From Hydrogenophilaceae bacterium (GTDB lineage Bacteria; Pseudomonadota; Gammaproteobacteria; Burkholderiales; Thiobacillaceae): a stretch of DNA of 34,033 nucleotides. Location of the stretch: positions 1-34,033 of the forward strand of contig JANJWO010000015.1 in NCBI GenBank assembly GCA_024709485.1. Direction: 5' to 3'. A program made the translations under genes and the position numbers. The notes under the pieces are model-generated. The model did no database searches, was not told the DNA's origin, and worked only from the letters and a program-made list of their open reading frames with translations. Position 1 is the first letter of the stretch. Each line of letters opens with the position of its first letter. This document shows, piece by piece, positions 24,307 to 31,454 of this stretch.

Positions 24307-25436
24307 GCCAGGTCGTGATGAACGCCGTCGCTATATTCCCGCATGATCTGCCTGATGCCGTCCAGCCGGCGCAAGAAGGCCTGGGCGCAATCCGGGTCGA
24401 AATGCCGGCCGGCCTGCGCCTTGATGTATTCGAGCGCATGCTCCAGCGGCCAGGGCTCCTTGTACGGGCGCTTGCTGATGAGGGCGTCGAACACGTCGGC
24501 CACGGCGACGATGCGCGCAGGCATGGGAATGGCGTCGCCGGCGAGCCGGTACGGGTAGCCGGAGCCGTCGAACTTTTCATGATGCCCGAGCGCGATCACC
24601 GCGCCGATCTGCAGATAGCGCGAAGGGCTGTCCGAAAGCATGCGGTGGCCGATGACGGTGTGCTGGCGCATGGTGGCCAATTCGCGCGCGCTGAGCGGGC
24701 CCGGCTTGTGCAGGATCTGGTCGGGAATGCCGATCTTGCCGATGTCGTGCATGGGCGCGGAGGACTCGATCTCGTCGCACTCCATCGCGGTGAGCCTGAG
24801 TTCCTCGGCGATCAGGCGCGAGTACTTGGCCATGCGGATGATGTGGTTGCCGGTTTCCTCGTCGCGGTATTCGCCCGCCTTGGCGAGCCTGAGCAGGGTT
24901 TCCTTCTCGCGGATGCGGATATCCAGCGTCGCCTGCATGACCTGGTCTTCCAGCCACTTGGCGCGGTCGAGCACGTTCTTCTGCGAGCGGCGCAGGGCCA
25001 GCAGGTTGCGGCAGCGCGCGCGGCATTCCTGCGGGTCGATGGGGCGGGTGAGGAAGTCGGTGGCGCCCGACTCCAGGGCCTGGTAGCGCACCTGGCGGTC
25101 CTCCACGACCGTGACCATGACGATCGGGATTTCCAGCAGTTTCGGCACCGCGCGCAGGCGGCGGATGAATTCGATGCCGTCCATCCCCGGCATGCGGTAA
25201 TCCGAGATGACGAGATCGGGCGTCTGCGCGATGGCGCGGTCCAGCGCCGCCTGCGGGTCGGCGAAGCACTCCACGTGCAGCCCCTGCTCCAGCGAGCGCG
25301 CCAGCCCCATCAACAGGCTGCGCGCGGTGGGCCGGTCATCCACGATCATGACGAAGCCGGCCGGCTCCTTCTCGCTTAGCGTCGGCCACTCGCTGGCCGG
25401 GCCGGCATTGACTACATGCAATGATGGGCGCGTCAT
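24303..25436 (-). CDS. rpfG: Response regulator RpfG with HD-GYP c-di-GMP phosphodiesterase domain
   Basis: A 377-residue regulator. The receiver domain (about residues 28-145) has D33-D34 and the acceptor D79 (DLVISDYRMPGMDG). A linker helix leads to the HD-GYP domain with H230-D231 (MHDIGKIGIPD) and the HHEKFDGSGYP signature at 285-295. EYRDEETGNHIIRMAKYS is typical of RpfG. The expected activity is degradation of cyclic di-GMP when RpfC phosphorylates the receiver, which links DSF sensing to biofilm, motility and exoenzyme control. GGGGGGAA precedes the ATG on the complement. It is the first gene of the rpfG-rpfC pair, with a 345-bp gap upstream. Confidence 0.94.
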   Translation of the reverse strand: MTRPSLHVVNAGPASEWPTLSEKEPAGFVMIVDDRPTARSLLMGLARSLEQGLHVECFADPQAALDRAIAQTPDLVISDYRMPGMDGIEFIRRLRAVPKLLEIPIVMVTVVEDRQVRYQALESGATDFLTRPIDPQECRARCRNLLALRRSQKNVLDRAKWLEDQVMQATLDIRIREKETLLRLAKAGEYRDEETGNHIIRMAKYSRLIAEELRLTAMECDEIESSAPMHDIGKIGIPDQILHKPGPLSARELATMRQHTVIGHRMLSDSPSRYLQIGAVIALGHHEKFDGSGYPYRLAGDAIPMPARIVAVADVFDALISKRPYKEPWPLEHALEYIKAQAGRHFDPDCAQAFLRRLDGIRQIMREYSDGVHHDLA

Positions 25437-25636
25437 TCGGTTCCCCCCGATTCGGATTGATGGCTATGCGCTGAATTTATTCAATGATTCTAGAGGCCCA
25501 GCGCGTGAATACCGAAATATTTTGGCCTCCTCGCGCCGAATCCGGCACGCGCGGCTCGCATCATTCAAGCTACGGCAAAATTGCCCAATACATTAATAGC
25601 ACGTGAAAACAGGGGCTTGCCATCCTGCTGGCGGCC

Positions 25637-25665
25637 GTTCCCGCACGCCGGGTGCGCGCGGGAAC
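25637..25665. repeat. Inverted repeat 1 upstream of rpfG
   Basis: GTTCCCGC (25637-25644) and GCGGGAAC (25658-25665) pair perfectly; CGC/GCG extends the stem past one mismatch, leaving a 5-nt loop. It stands two bases from a second hairpin. Confidence 0.6.
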
Positions 25666-25667
25666 GT

Positions 25668-25693
25668 GCCACGCCAGGCGTGCCTGGCGTGGC
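25668..25693. repeat. Inverted repeat 2 upstream of rpfG
   Basis: GCCACGCCAGG (25668-25678) and CCTGGCGTGGC (25683-25693) are perfect 11-bp complements with a CGTG loop. The form resembles REP-type palindromes. No T-tract follows on either strand. Confidence 0.65.
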
Positions 25694-25736
25694 GCAGGCT
25701 GCGCGGGCGAGGGCGGCCGAAGCCGCGCGGCACAAC

Positions 25737-25764
25737 AAAAAACCCGCCATTGCGGCGGGTTTTT
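25737..25764 (-). terminator. Rho-independent terminator after the desaturase operon
   Basis: AAAACCCGCC (25739-25748 with a longer A run from 25737) pairs with GGCGGGTTTT (25754-25763) around ATTGC. On the - strand it begins 18 bp after the desaturase stop and ends in a U-rich run. Its core is nearly the same as that of the terminator at 20738-20765. Confidence 0.88.
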
Positions 25765-25781
25765 CGCGCGGCCCGGCGGGG

Positions 25782-26942
25782 TCAGGCGTAGCTTCTCAGC
25801 TTGAGGGAGAAATCCTTCAGGGCTTCGATGCCGCTGGCCTCGGCCTTCTGGCACCAGTCCTGCAGGTTCTTGACCAGTTGCTCCTTGGTCAGGGTGGAGC
25901 GTTCCCAGATGTGGGTCAGCTCCTGGCGCATGTGATAGATCTTGGCCAGTTTCTCGCTCTTTTCCAGCGCCTGCTCGATCTCGGCCTTTTCGTCCTGCTT
26001 GAGTTCGGCGGGGGAAAGGCGCAGCCATTCGCGCATTTTCACGACATTCACGCCCTGCGGCAGGTGGCGCTTGAGCTGCTTGTTCATCAGCCTGGCGTAG
26101 CGGGTCATCACATCGTAGCGATGGGTGATGACGGCCTGCACCGTGGAAAAGTCGACCATGGGCCTGGCCGGCTGCCACCTCACCACCGGCGCCGTGCGCC
26201 GCACCTTGGCCAGCCCCAGGGTCTCCAGGGTGCGGATGTAGAACCAGCCGATGTCGAACTCGTACCACTTGTTCGACAGGCGGGCGCTGGTGCCGTAGGC
26301 GTGGTGGTTGTTGTGCAGCTCCTCGCCGCCGATGAGGATGCCCCAGGGCAGGATGTTGGTGGAGGCGTCCTCGCAGGCGAAGTTGCGGTAGCCCCAGTAG
26401 TGCCCCACGCCGTTGATGATGCCGGCGGCCGTGATCGGAATCCAGGCCATCTGCACCGCCCAGATGGTGATGCCGATGGGTCCGAACAGGACCACGTTGA
26501 GCAGCAGCATGAGCAGGATGCCCTTGCCCGAATGACGCGTGTAGAGATTGCGCTCGATCCAGTCGTCAGGGGTGCCGTGGCCGTACTTTTCCAGGGTTTC
26601 CTGGTTCCTGGCTTCGGCGCGGTAGAGTTCGGCGCCTTCCCACAGCACCTTTTTCAGGCCCAGAACCTGGGGGCTGTGGGGATCTTCGGCGGTTTCGCAC
26701 TTGGCGTGATGCTTGCGGTGGATGGCGGCCCAGGCCTTGGTCACCATGCCCGTGGTCAGCCACAGCCAGAAGCGGAAGAAGTGGCTGACGGCAGGGTGCA
26801 GGTCCAGCGCGCGGTGGGCCTGATGGCGATGCAGGAAGATGGTGACCGAGGCGATGGTGACGTGAGTCATCCCCAGCGCGATCAGCAGGTAGCCCCACCA
26901 CGGAAGGTTCCACAGCGGAAGATCAAAAACGGTTGACAGCAT
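25782..26942 (-). CDS. Acyl-CoA delta-9 fatty-acid desaturase (DesB-like)
   Basis: A 386-residue membrane di-iron desaturase that puts a cis double bond into acyl chains. The histidine boxes are H38-RHQA-H43 (HRHQAH), H75-RKHH and H210-NNHH, with an extra H181 in GVGHYWGY. Four hydrophobic helices are evident. A hydrophilic helical C-terminus of about 120 residues makes it similar in size to Pseudomonas DesB. AAGGA lies upstream of the ATG on the complement. It is the last gene of the - strand run and is followed by a terminator. Membrane fluidity control is the usual role; supply of unsaturated precursors for the nearby DSF synthase is possible but not shown. Confidence 0.9.
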   Translation of the reverse strand: MLSTVFDLPLWNLPWWGYLLIALGMTHVTIASVTIFLHRHQAHRALDLHPAVSHFFRFWLWLTTGMVTKAWAAIHRKHHAKCETAEDPHSPQVLGLKKVLWEGAELYRAEARNQETLEKYGHGTPDDWIERNLYTRHSGKGILLMLLLNVVLFGPIGITIWAVQMAWIPITAAGIINGVGHYWGYRNFACEDASTNILPWGILIGGEELHNNHHAYGTSARLSNKWYEFDIGWFYIRTLETLGLAKVRRTAPVVRWQPARPMVDFSTVQAVITHRYDVMTRYARLMNKQLKRHLPQGVNVVKMREWLRLSPAELKQDEKAEIEQALEKSEKLAKIYHMRQELTHIWERSTLTKEQLVKNLQDWCQKAEASGIEALKDFSLKLRSYA

Positions 26943-27004
26943 GCAAGGTGTCCTTTGAAAACAGACGGATAAGTCGCGCCATTATGCGCGAAAACCCTTG
27001 AAAA

Positions 27005-28300
27005 TCAAGTGGTTTTCTGGGGGTTGGCGCCGACCAGATGGACCACGCGCTGCGGGAAGGGGATGTCGATGCCGGCCTGCTTGAAGGACTCCCAGATGGT
27101 CCAGTATAGGTCGGAACGCAGATTCATCTGGCCTTCCTCGGGGTCGTGTATCCACACCGCCAGTTCCAGGTTGATGCCGTCGGCGGCGAACTCGCGCAGC
27201 AGCACCTTGGGCGCCGATCCCGCATCGAGGATCACGCGCGGATGGCTGCGGGCGGCGGCGAGCATCAGCTCGCGGGCCTGGTCGAGATCGGTCGCATAGG
27301 CGACCTGGATGGGTAGGGCGACGCGCACGTCGGGCCTGGACAGGGAATGGTTGACGACGGTCTGGGTGATCAGGATTTCGTTGGGGATGATGGATTCGGT
27401 GCCGTCCGGCGCCCGCAGCAGGGTATAGCGGGTGTTGATCTGCGCCACCTGGCCGAATTTGTTGTCCACCGTGATGAGGTCGTCGATGCGGATGGAACGG
27501 TCGAGCAGGATGATGAAGCCGGACACATAGTTGCTGGCGATCTTCTGCAGGCCGAAGCCCAGGCCCACGCCCAGCGCGCCGCCGAACACCGAGAGCACGG
27601 TGAGATCGATGCCCACCGCCGGCAGCGCCAGCAGCACCGCCACGAGCAGCAGGAAAGTGCGCGTCGCCTTGGTGAGCGCCATGCGCAGGCTCAGGTTCAG
27701 ATGCGCAATGCGCATCAGCCGGCTTTCGATGAACTGCGAAACCCACAGCGCCAGCACGACGGCCAGAATGATGACGGTCAGCGCCTCGAACAGGGTCAGC
27801 AGCGAAAAATGGCGCGCGCCCGAGGAGAAGGAGACCGTGTCGAGCGCATGCCGGATGCGCGGCAGCACGCCGGTGATGTGCAGGGCCACGCCGATCCATA
27901 TCGCCCAGCTGATGCTGCGTTCCCAGGTTTTCAGGGCCTCGCTCGGCTTCAGGGTGTAGCGCAGGATGTGCACGAAGAGGCGGATGCCGGCCAGCGCCGC
28001 GAGCAGCGGCACGGCGAGATTGAGCAGATGCAGTTCGCTTTGCCACAAACCCAGCAGTTCGCGCAGCAGCCAGACATAAACCAGGACCAGCAGCGGCGTC
28101 CCGAGCTTTTGCAGCCCCGCCGCGCCCGCCGCCCATGTCCCCTCGATCCTGGCCATGCGCGTCCGCATCAGGCGCGCCGTCGCCCAGCCCAGCAGCGCCG
28201 CCAGCGCCAGCACGCCCGCCTGGATGAGCAGCGCCGGGTGGTGGCTGTCCGCGATCAGATGCAGCAGCAGGTTGTCGATGGGGGGCGGGGTGTTTGCCAT
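27005..28300 (-). CDS. MscS-family mechanosensitive ion channel
   Basis: A 431-residue small-conductance mechanosensitive channel, larger than E. coli MscS. Several N-terminal helices precede the pore-lining helix VFGGALGVGLGFGLQKIASN with its Gly/Ala packing, followed by YVSGFIILLDRSIRIDDLITV and the MscS beta and C-terminal domains (TESIIPNEILITQTVVNHS). Family members open under osmotic downshock and release solutes. I chose the ATG at 28300 because it starts after the fadL stop and keeps all helices; the frame is open 32 codons further upstream, into fadL. No clear Shine-Dalgarno is seen. Confidence 0.9.
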   Translation of the reverse strand: MANTPPPIDNLLLHLIADSHHPALLIQAGVLALAALLGWATARLMRTRMARIEGTWAAGAAGLQKLGTPLLVLVYVWLLRELLGLWQSELHLLNLAVPLLAALAGIRLFVHILRYTLKPSEALKTWERSISWAIWIGVALHITGVLPRIRHALDTVSFSSGARHFSLLTLFEALTVIILAVVLALWVSQFIESRLMRIAHLNLSLRMALTKATRTFLLLVAVLLALPAVGIDLTVLSVFGGALGVGLGFGLQKIASNYVSGFIILLDRSIRIDDLITVDNKFGQVAQINTRYTLLRAPDGTESIIPNEILITQTVVNHSLSRPDVRVALPIQVAYATDLDQARELMLAAARSHPRVILDAGSAPKVLLREFAADGINLELAVWIHDPEEGQMNLRSDLYWTIWESFKQAGIDIPFPQRVVHLVGANPQKTT

Positions 28301-28352
28301 GGCTAAAGCCGTCAAATGCCGGTTTCCTGGATCATACTCGCGAAGCGGCGCA

Positions 28353-29570
28353 CTAGAAGAAGGTATGGGTGTACTGGGCGCCGAAGATGTCCACATGCGT
28401 GTCGTAGCGGCCGTTGAGCGTGGTGCCGGCGCCGGTTTTTTCGAGTTTGGGGTCGTCGAAGAACAGGCGGGCGTAGCCGAGGTCCACGCTTCCCTGGGCG
28501 CTCAGCCGGTACTGGCCGCCGACTGCCAGCCAGCTGCGGTTGCCGTCGGGGATGCGGGGGGTGCGGGACGCGTCGGACATCGGCGCGCGCTCGTGGGCCA
28601 GCCCGCCGCGCAGGCTCACTTTGTCGCTCAGCCGCCAGGTCGCGCCGAGGGAATAGCGCATGATGTTTTCCCAGTTTTCCGGCGTGCTTGAAATCAGCGC
28701 GCCATTGGCATAGCGGACGCTCAGCCGGTCGAACGAGCGCCATTCGGTCCAGGTGGCGTCGGCCAGCAGATCGAGCGCGGGCGTGAGCTTGTGGAACAGG
28801 CTCAGCGAAGCCGTGGCCGGCAGGTTCATGACCGCACGGATCGGGCCATTGGATAGCAGGCCGAAATCCTTCACCCGGATGCGGCCTTCAAGGATGTAGT
28901 CCACCCCCGAGCGGTAAGCCAGGCCCAGGCGCGTGTCTTTGCCGGCCTGCCACAGCAGGCCGAAGTTGTAGCCCCAGCCGTAATCGCTGCCCTCGACCTG
29001 CGCGAACGAGGCCGGCGCCGACGGGGAAATGCGGTTGGTGAGCGTGGCCTCCATGCGCTGCACGTTCAAGCCGGCGCCAAGCGCAAGGTGCTCGCTGAAT
29101 TGCCAGGCGATAGACGGATTGAGATTGAGGGTCTTGGCCTCGGACTTGATGGCCTGGAAACGGCCGATCCAGTCGTCGTCGTACTGGGTCTTGAGCCCGA
29201 AGGGCGCGTTGATGCCGAGGCCCGCGTGCAGTCGGGGCGTGAGGCGGTGGGCGAAATAGGTGCTGGGCACGAGCGCCCAGCGTCCGGCGTCGCCGCCCCG
29301 GTTGCCGCCGATGTCCGGGGAAACGCCGCCGGAGAATTCGATCGTGGGTTTTATCAGATGGCCGGCCAGCGCCAGCTGGCTGTCGGGCAACAGGACCATG
29401 CCCGCCGGGTTGAAGAAGATCGTGCTGGCATCCTCGGCGACCGCGGCCGCGCCGGCATAGGCGTTGCCGAGGCCGCTGGCGCTTTGCTCGATGAGGGCGA
29501 AGCCGGCGGCATGCGCGGCGCAGGTGAAGGTGGCGGCGAGGGCGGCGGCGAGGAGGGGGGTCTGCTTCAT
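28353..29570 (-). CDS. fadL: Long-chain fatty acid outer-membrane porin, OmpP1/FadL/TodX family
   Basis: A 405-residue outer-membrane beta-barrel for uptake of long-chain fatty acids or other hydrophobic compounds. The signal peptide ends at AAHA, and the mature protein begins AGFALIEQSASGLGNAYAG, the FadL hatch signature; NPAGM follows. The chain ends in aromatic residues (THTFF), as expected for BamA-assembled barrels. The start is fixed by the signal peptide, yet the 42-bp space upstream is filled by a C-rich tandem repeat on the coding strand and no Shine-Dalgarno sequence exists. It lies directly after the acyl-CoA synthetase gene, a sensible pair for import and activation. Confidence 0.93.
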   Translation of the reverse strand: MKQTPLLAAALAATFTCAAHAAGFALIEQSASGLGNAYAGAAAVAEDASTIFFNPAGMVLLPDSQLALAGHLIKPTIEFSGGVSPDIGGNRGGDAGRWALVPSTYFAHRLTPRLHAGLGINAPFGLKTQYDDDWIGRFQAIKSEAKTLNLNPSIAWQFSEHLALGAGLNVQRMEATLTNRISPSAPASFAQVEGSDYGWGYNFGLLWQAGKDTRLGLAYRSGVDYILEGRIRVKDFGLLSNGPIRAVMNLPATASLSLFHKLTPALDLLADATWTEWRSFDRLSVRYANGALISSTPENWENIMRYSLGATWRLSDKVSLRGGLAHERAPMSDASRTPRIPDGNRSWLAVGGQYRLSAQGSVDLGYARLFFDDPKLEKTGAGTTLNGRYDTHVDIFGAQYTHTFF

Positions 29571-29576
29571 GGCGTA

Positions 29577-29612
29577 GGGTGGGTTGGGTGGGTTGGGTGG
29601 GTTGGGTTGGGT
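29577..29612. repeat. G-rich tandem repeat between acyl-CoA synthetase and fadL
   Basis: Three copies of the 9-mer GGGTGGGTT are followed by GGGTTGGGTT on the + strand, giving eight GGG runs with 1-2 nt loops. This is a strong G-quadruplex pattern on the template strand of fadL. It runs into the stop codon of the upstream gene and ends six bases before the fadL ATG. Confidence 0.9.
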
Positions 29613-31424
29613 TCAGGCGGAAAAATCCCGGAACAGCGCATCGATCTCTTTCGCGTAGCGCGCCGCGATGCTGCGGCGCCGCATTTTCAGGGTCGGGGTC
29701 AGCAGGCCGTTTTCCACCGTCCACGGCTCCAGCGTGAAGTGCGCGCGCCGGATCTGGGCATAGCCGGGGAAGCCCTTGAGCAGGGCGGAGATGCGCGCCA
29801 GCAGCAGCTTGTGCACGCGGCCGTCGCCGAGGAGGTCCTGGCGCGCGGCATCGAACGCGTGCTCGGCGCACCAGGCGGGCCACCGCTCCGCGTTCAGCAC
29901 GGCGAGGACGCCCAGATAGGGCCGGCCTTCGCCCACCACCAGCGCCTGCTCGAACAGCGGATCGAGCGAGATCGCGGCCTGCATGTCGTCCGGCGGCACC
30001 TTCTCGCCGTTGTTCAGCACGATGATGTCCTTGATGCGGCCGGTGATGTGGAAGTGGCCGCGCGCGTCCACGCGCGCCTGGTCGCCGGTGTGCAGCCAGC
30101 CGGCGCCGTCGATGGCGGCGGCGCTCGCCGCGGGGTCGTCCCAGTAGCCGCGCATCACGCAGCGGCTGCGGGTGAGCAGTTCGTCGTGCTCGCCGATGCG
30201 GAGCTCCACGCCGGGCAGCGGCTTGCCGATGCTCTCGGGAATGTTCGAATCCGGGCGGTTGACCGCGACCACCGGCCCCGCCTCGGTGAGGCCGTAGCCT
30301 TGCAGCAGCGGCACGCCCAGGCCGATGAAGGTGCGCGCGATCTCCGGCGGCAGCGCGGCGCCGCCCGAGACCGCGTACCTGAGGCGGCCGCCGAGCCGTT
30401 GCCGCACGCTGTCGGCCACCAGCTTCTTCAACAGCGGCCAGGCCAGCAGCCGGGGATGCCAGGGCGCGCGCCCCTGGTCGCGCTCGAAGCGCTGCCAGCC
30501 GATGGCGGCGGCGAGCCCGAACAGGGCCTGCGCCGCCCGGCCCTTCTTCGCCAGCGCGTCGCGGATGCGCGCGTACATGCGCTCGTAAATGCGCGGCACC
30601 GAAATCAGCACGGTGGGCCGCACCGCCAGCAGATCCTGCGCGAGCAGATTGATCGAGCGCGCGAAGACCACTTCGCTGCCGGCGAGCATGGGCAGGTAAT
30701 AACCGCCGATGCGTTCGAACATGTGGGACAGGGGCAGGAAGGACAGAAACACGTCGTCCGCGCCGAGGGCGACGCAGCGGCTCGAATACCACGCATTCCA
30801 CAGCATGTTCGCGTGGCTCAGCATCACGCCCTTGGGGCGGCCGGTGGTGCCCGAGGTGTACACGATGGAGGCCGGCATGTCGGGCGCAAGGCGGGGGGCG
30901 GGCACGGGCGTGCCGGCGGCGCGCCTCAGCCAGTCGTCGGCCGACACGCACTGCGTGCCCCAGTCGGCGGGGTTCTCCGGCGGCAGCAGGCTCACCACCC
31001 GCGTCAGGGAGGGCGCGCGGGCGAGAATCTCCGCGAGCTTGCGGTTCTGGAAGCGGCCTTCCATCAGCAGGAGCCGGGCGCCGGCATGGCCGATGATCCA
31101 GGCGGCGTTGTCGGGGCGGTCGTCCGGATACAGCGGCACCGTCGTCAAGCCCAGCCCCAGCGCGGCCTGATCGAAGATCACCCACTCCACGCAGTTCTTC
31201 AGCATCACCGCGACGCGGTCGCCGGGCACGAGCCCTTCCTGCGTCAGCGCCGCCTGCCAGCGTGCCACCTCGCGCGCGACCTCGGCCCAGCTGAGGCTCG
31301 TCCAGGCATCGGCCGCGGCGTCGAACTGGCGGTAGGCGGGCGCGTCGGGCGTGGCCGCCACGCGCGCGCGGAACAGGCCGGGCAGGGTCTGGACTTGATC
31401 CGGAGTGATGGCTGCAACAGGCAT
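29613..31424 (-). CDS. Long-chain fatty-acid-CoA ligase (AMP-binding, FAA1 type)
   Basis: A 603-residue adenylate-forming enzyme that activates fatty acids to acyl-CoA through an acyl-AMP intermediate. The phosphate loop YTSGTTGRPKGVM lies at residues 189-201; GYGLTEAGP, the TGD motif (GWLHTGDQARVD) and the adenylation-domain hinge GRIKDIIVLNNGEK are present. The C-terminal LLTPTLKMRRRSI contains the usual catalytic lysine. The FAA1-like branch is distinct from short-chain synthetases. Xanthomonas RpfB, encoded with rpfF there, is also a fatty acyl-CoA ligase, so a role in DSF turnover or in use of imported fatty acids is reasonable. It follows the rsmB-type gene by 30 bp. Confidence 0.92.
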   Translation of the reverse strand: MPVAAITPDQVQTLPGLFRARVAATPDAPAYRQFDAAADAWTSLSWAEVAREVARWQAALTQEGLVPGDRVAVMLKNCVEWVIFDQAALGLGLTTVPLYPDDRPDNAAWIIGHAGARLLLMEGRFQNRKLAEILARAPSLTRVVSLLPPENPADWGTQCVSADDWLRRAAGTPVPAPRLAPDMPASIVYTSGTTGRPKGVMLSHANMLWNAWYSSRCVALGADDVFLSFLPLSHMFERIGGYYLPMLAGSEVVFARSINLLAQDLLAVRPTVLISVPRIYERMYARIRDALAKKGRAAQALFGLAAAIGWQRFERDQGRAPWHPRLLAWPLLKKLVADSVRQRLGGRLRYAVSGGAALPPEIARTFIGLGVPLLQGYGLTEAGPVVAVNRPDSNIPESIGKPLPGVELRIGEHDELLTRSRCVMRGYWDDPAASAAAIDGAGWLHTGDQARVDARGHFHITGRIKDIIVLNNGEKVPPDDMQAAISLDPLFEQALVVGEGRPYLGVLAVLNAERWPAWCAEHAFDAARQDLLGDGRVHKLLLARISALLKGFPGYAQIRRAHFTLEPWTVENGLLTPTLKMRRRSIAARYAKEIDALFRDFSA

Positions 31425-31454
31425 GCGATCTCGGTTCCCCTGCTCGAAGAAAGG

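Larger units (their letters stand above)
25437..25736. promoter_or_regulatory. Gene-free control region upstream of rpfG
   Basis: No supported coding frame is present. Positions 25460-25620 are clearly AT-richer than the surroundings and should hold the rpfG promoter; a -10-like TAGAAT occurs on the - strand (25487-25492) with no convincing -35. Positions 25637-25693 hold two consecutive hairpins listed separately. Confidence 0.5.

Noticed and set aside
21982-24318. 778-codon open frame on the + strand across rpfC
   Set aside because: It is the complement of a well-supported hybrid kinase and shows no motif; its His/Gln/Ala-rich composition is that of an antisense shadow.
29577-29612. Possible CRISPR-like repeat
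   Set aside because: The unit is only 9 bp with no spacers; it is a simple tandem repeat. No CRISPR array or cas gene was seen in the window.
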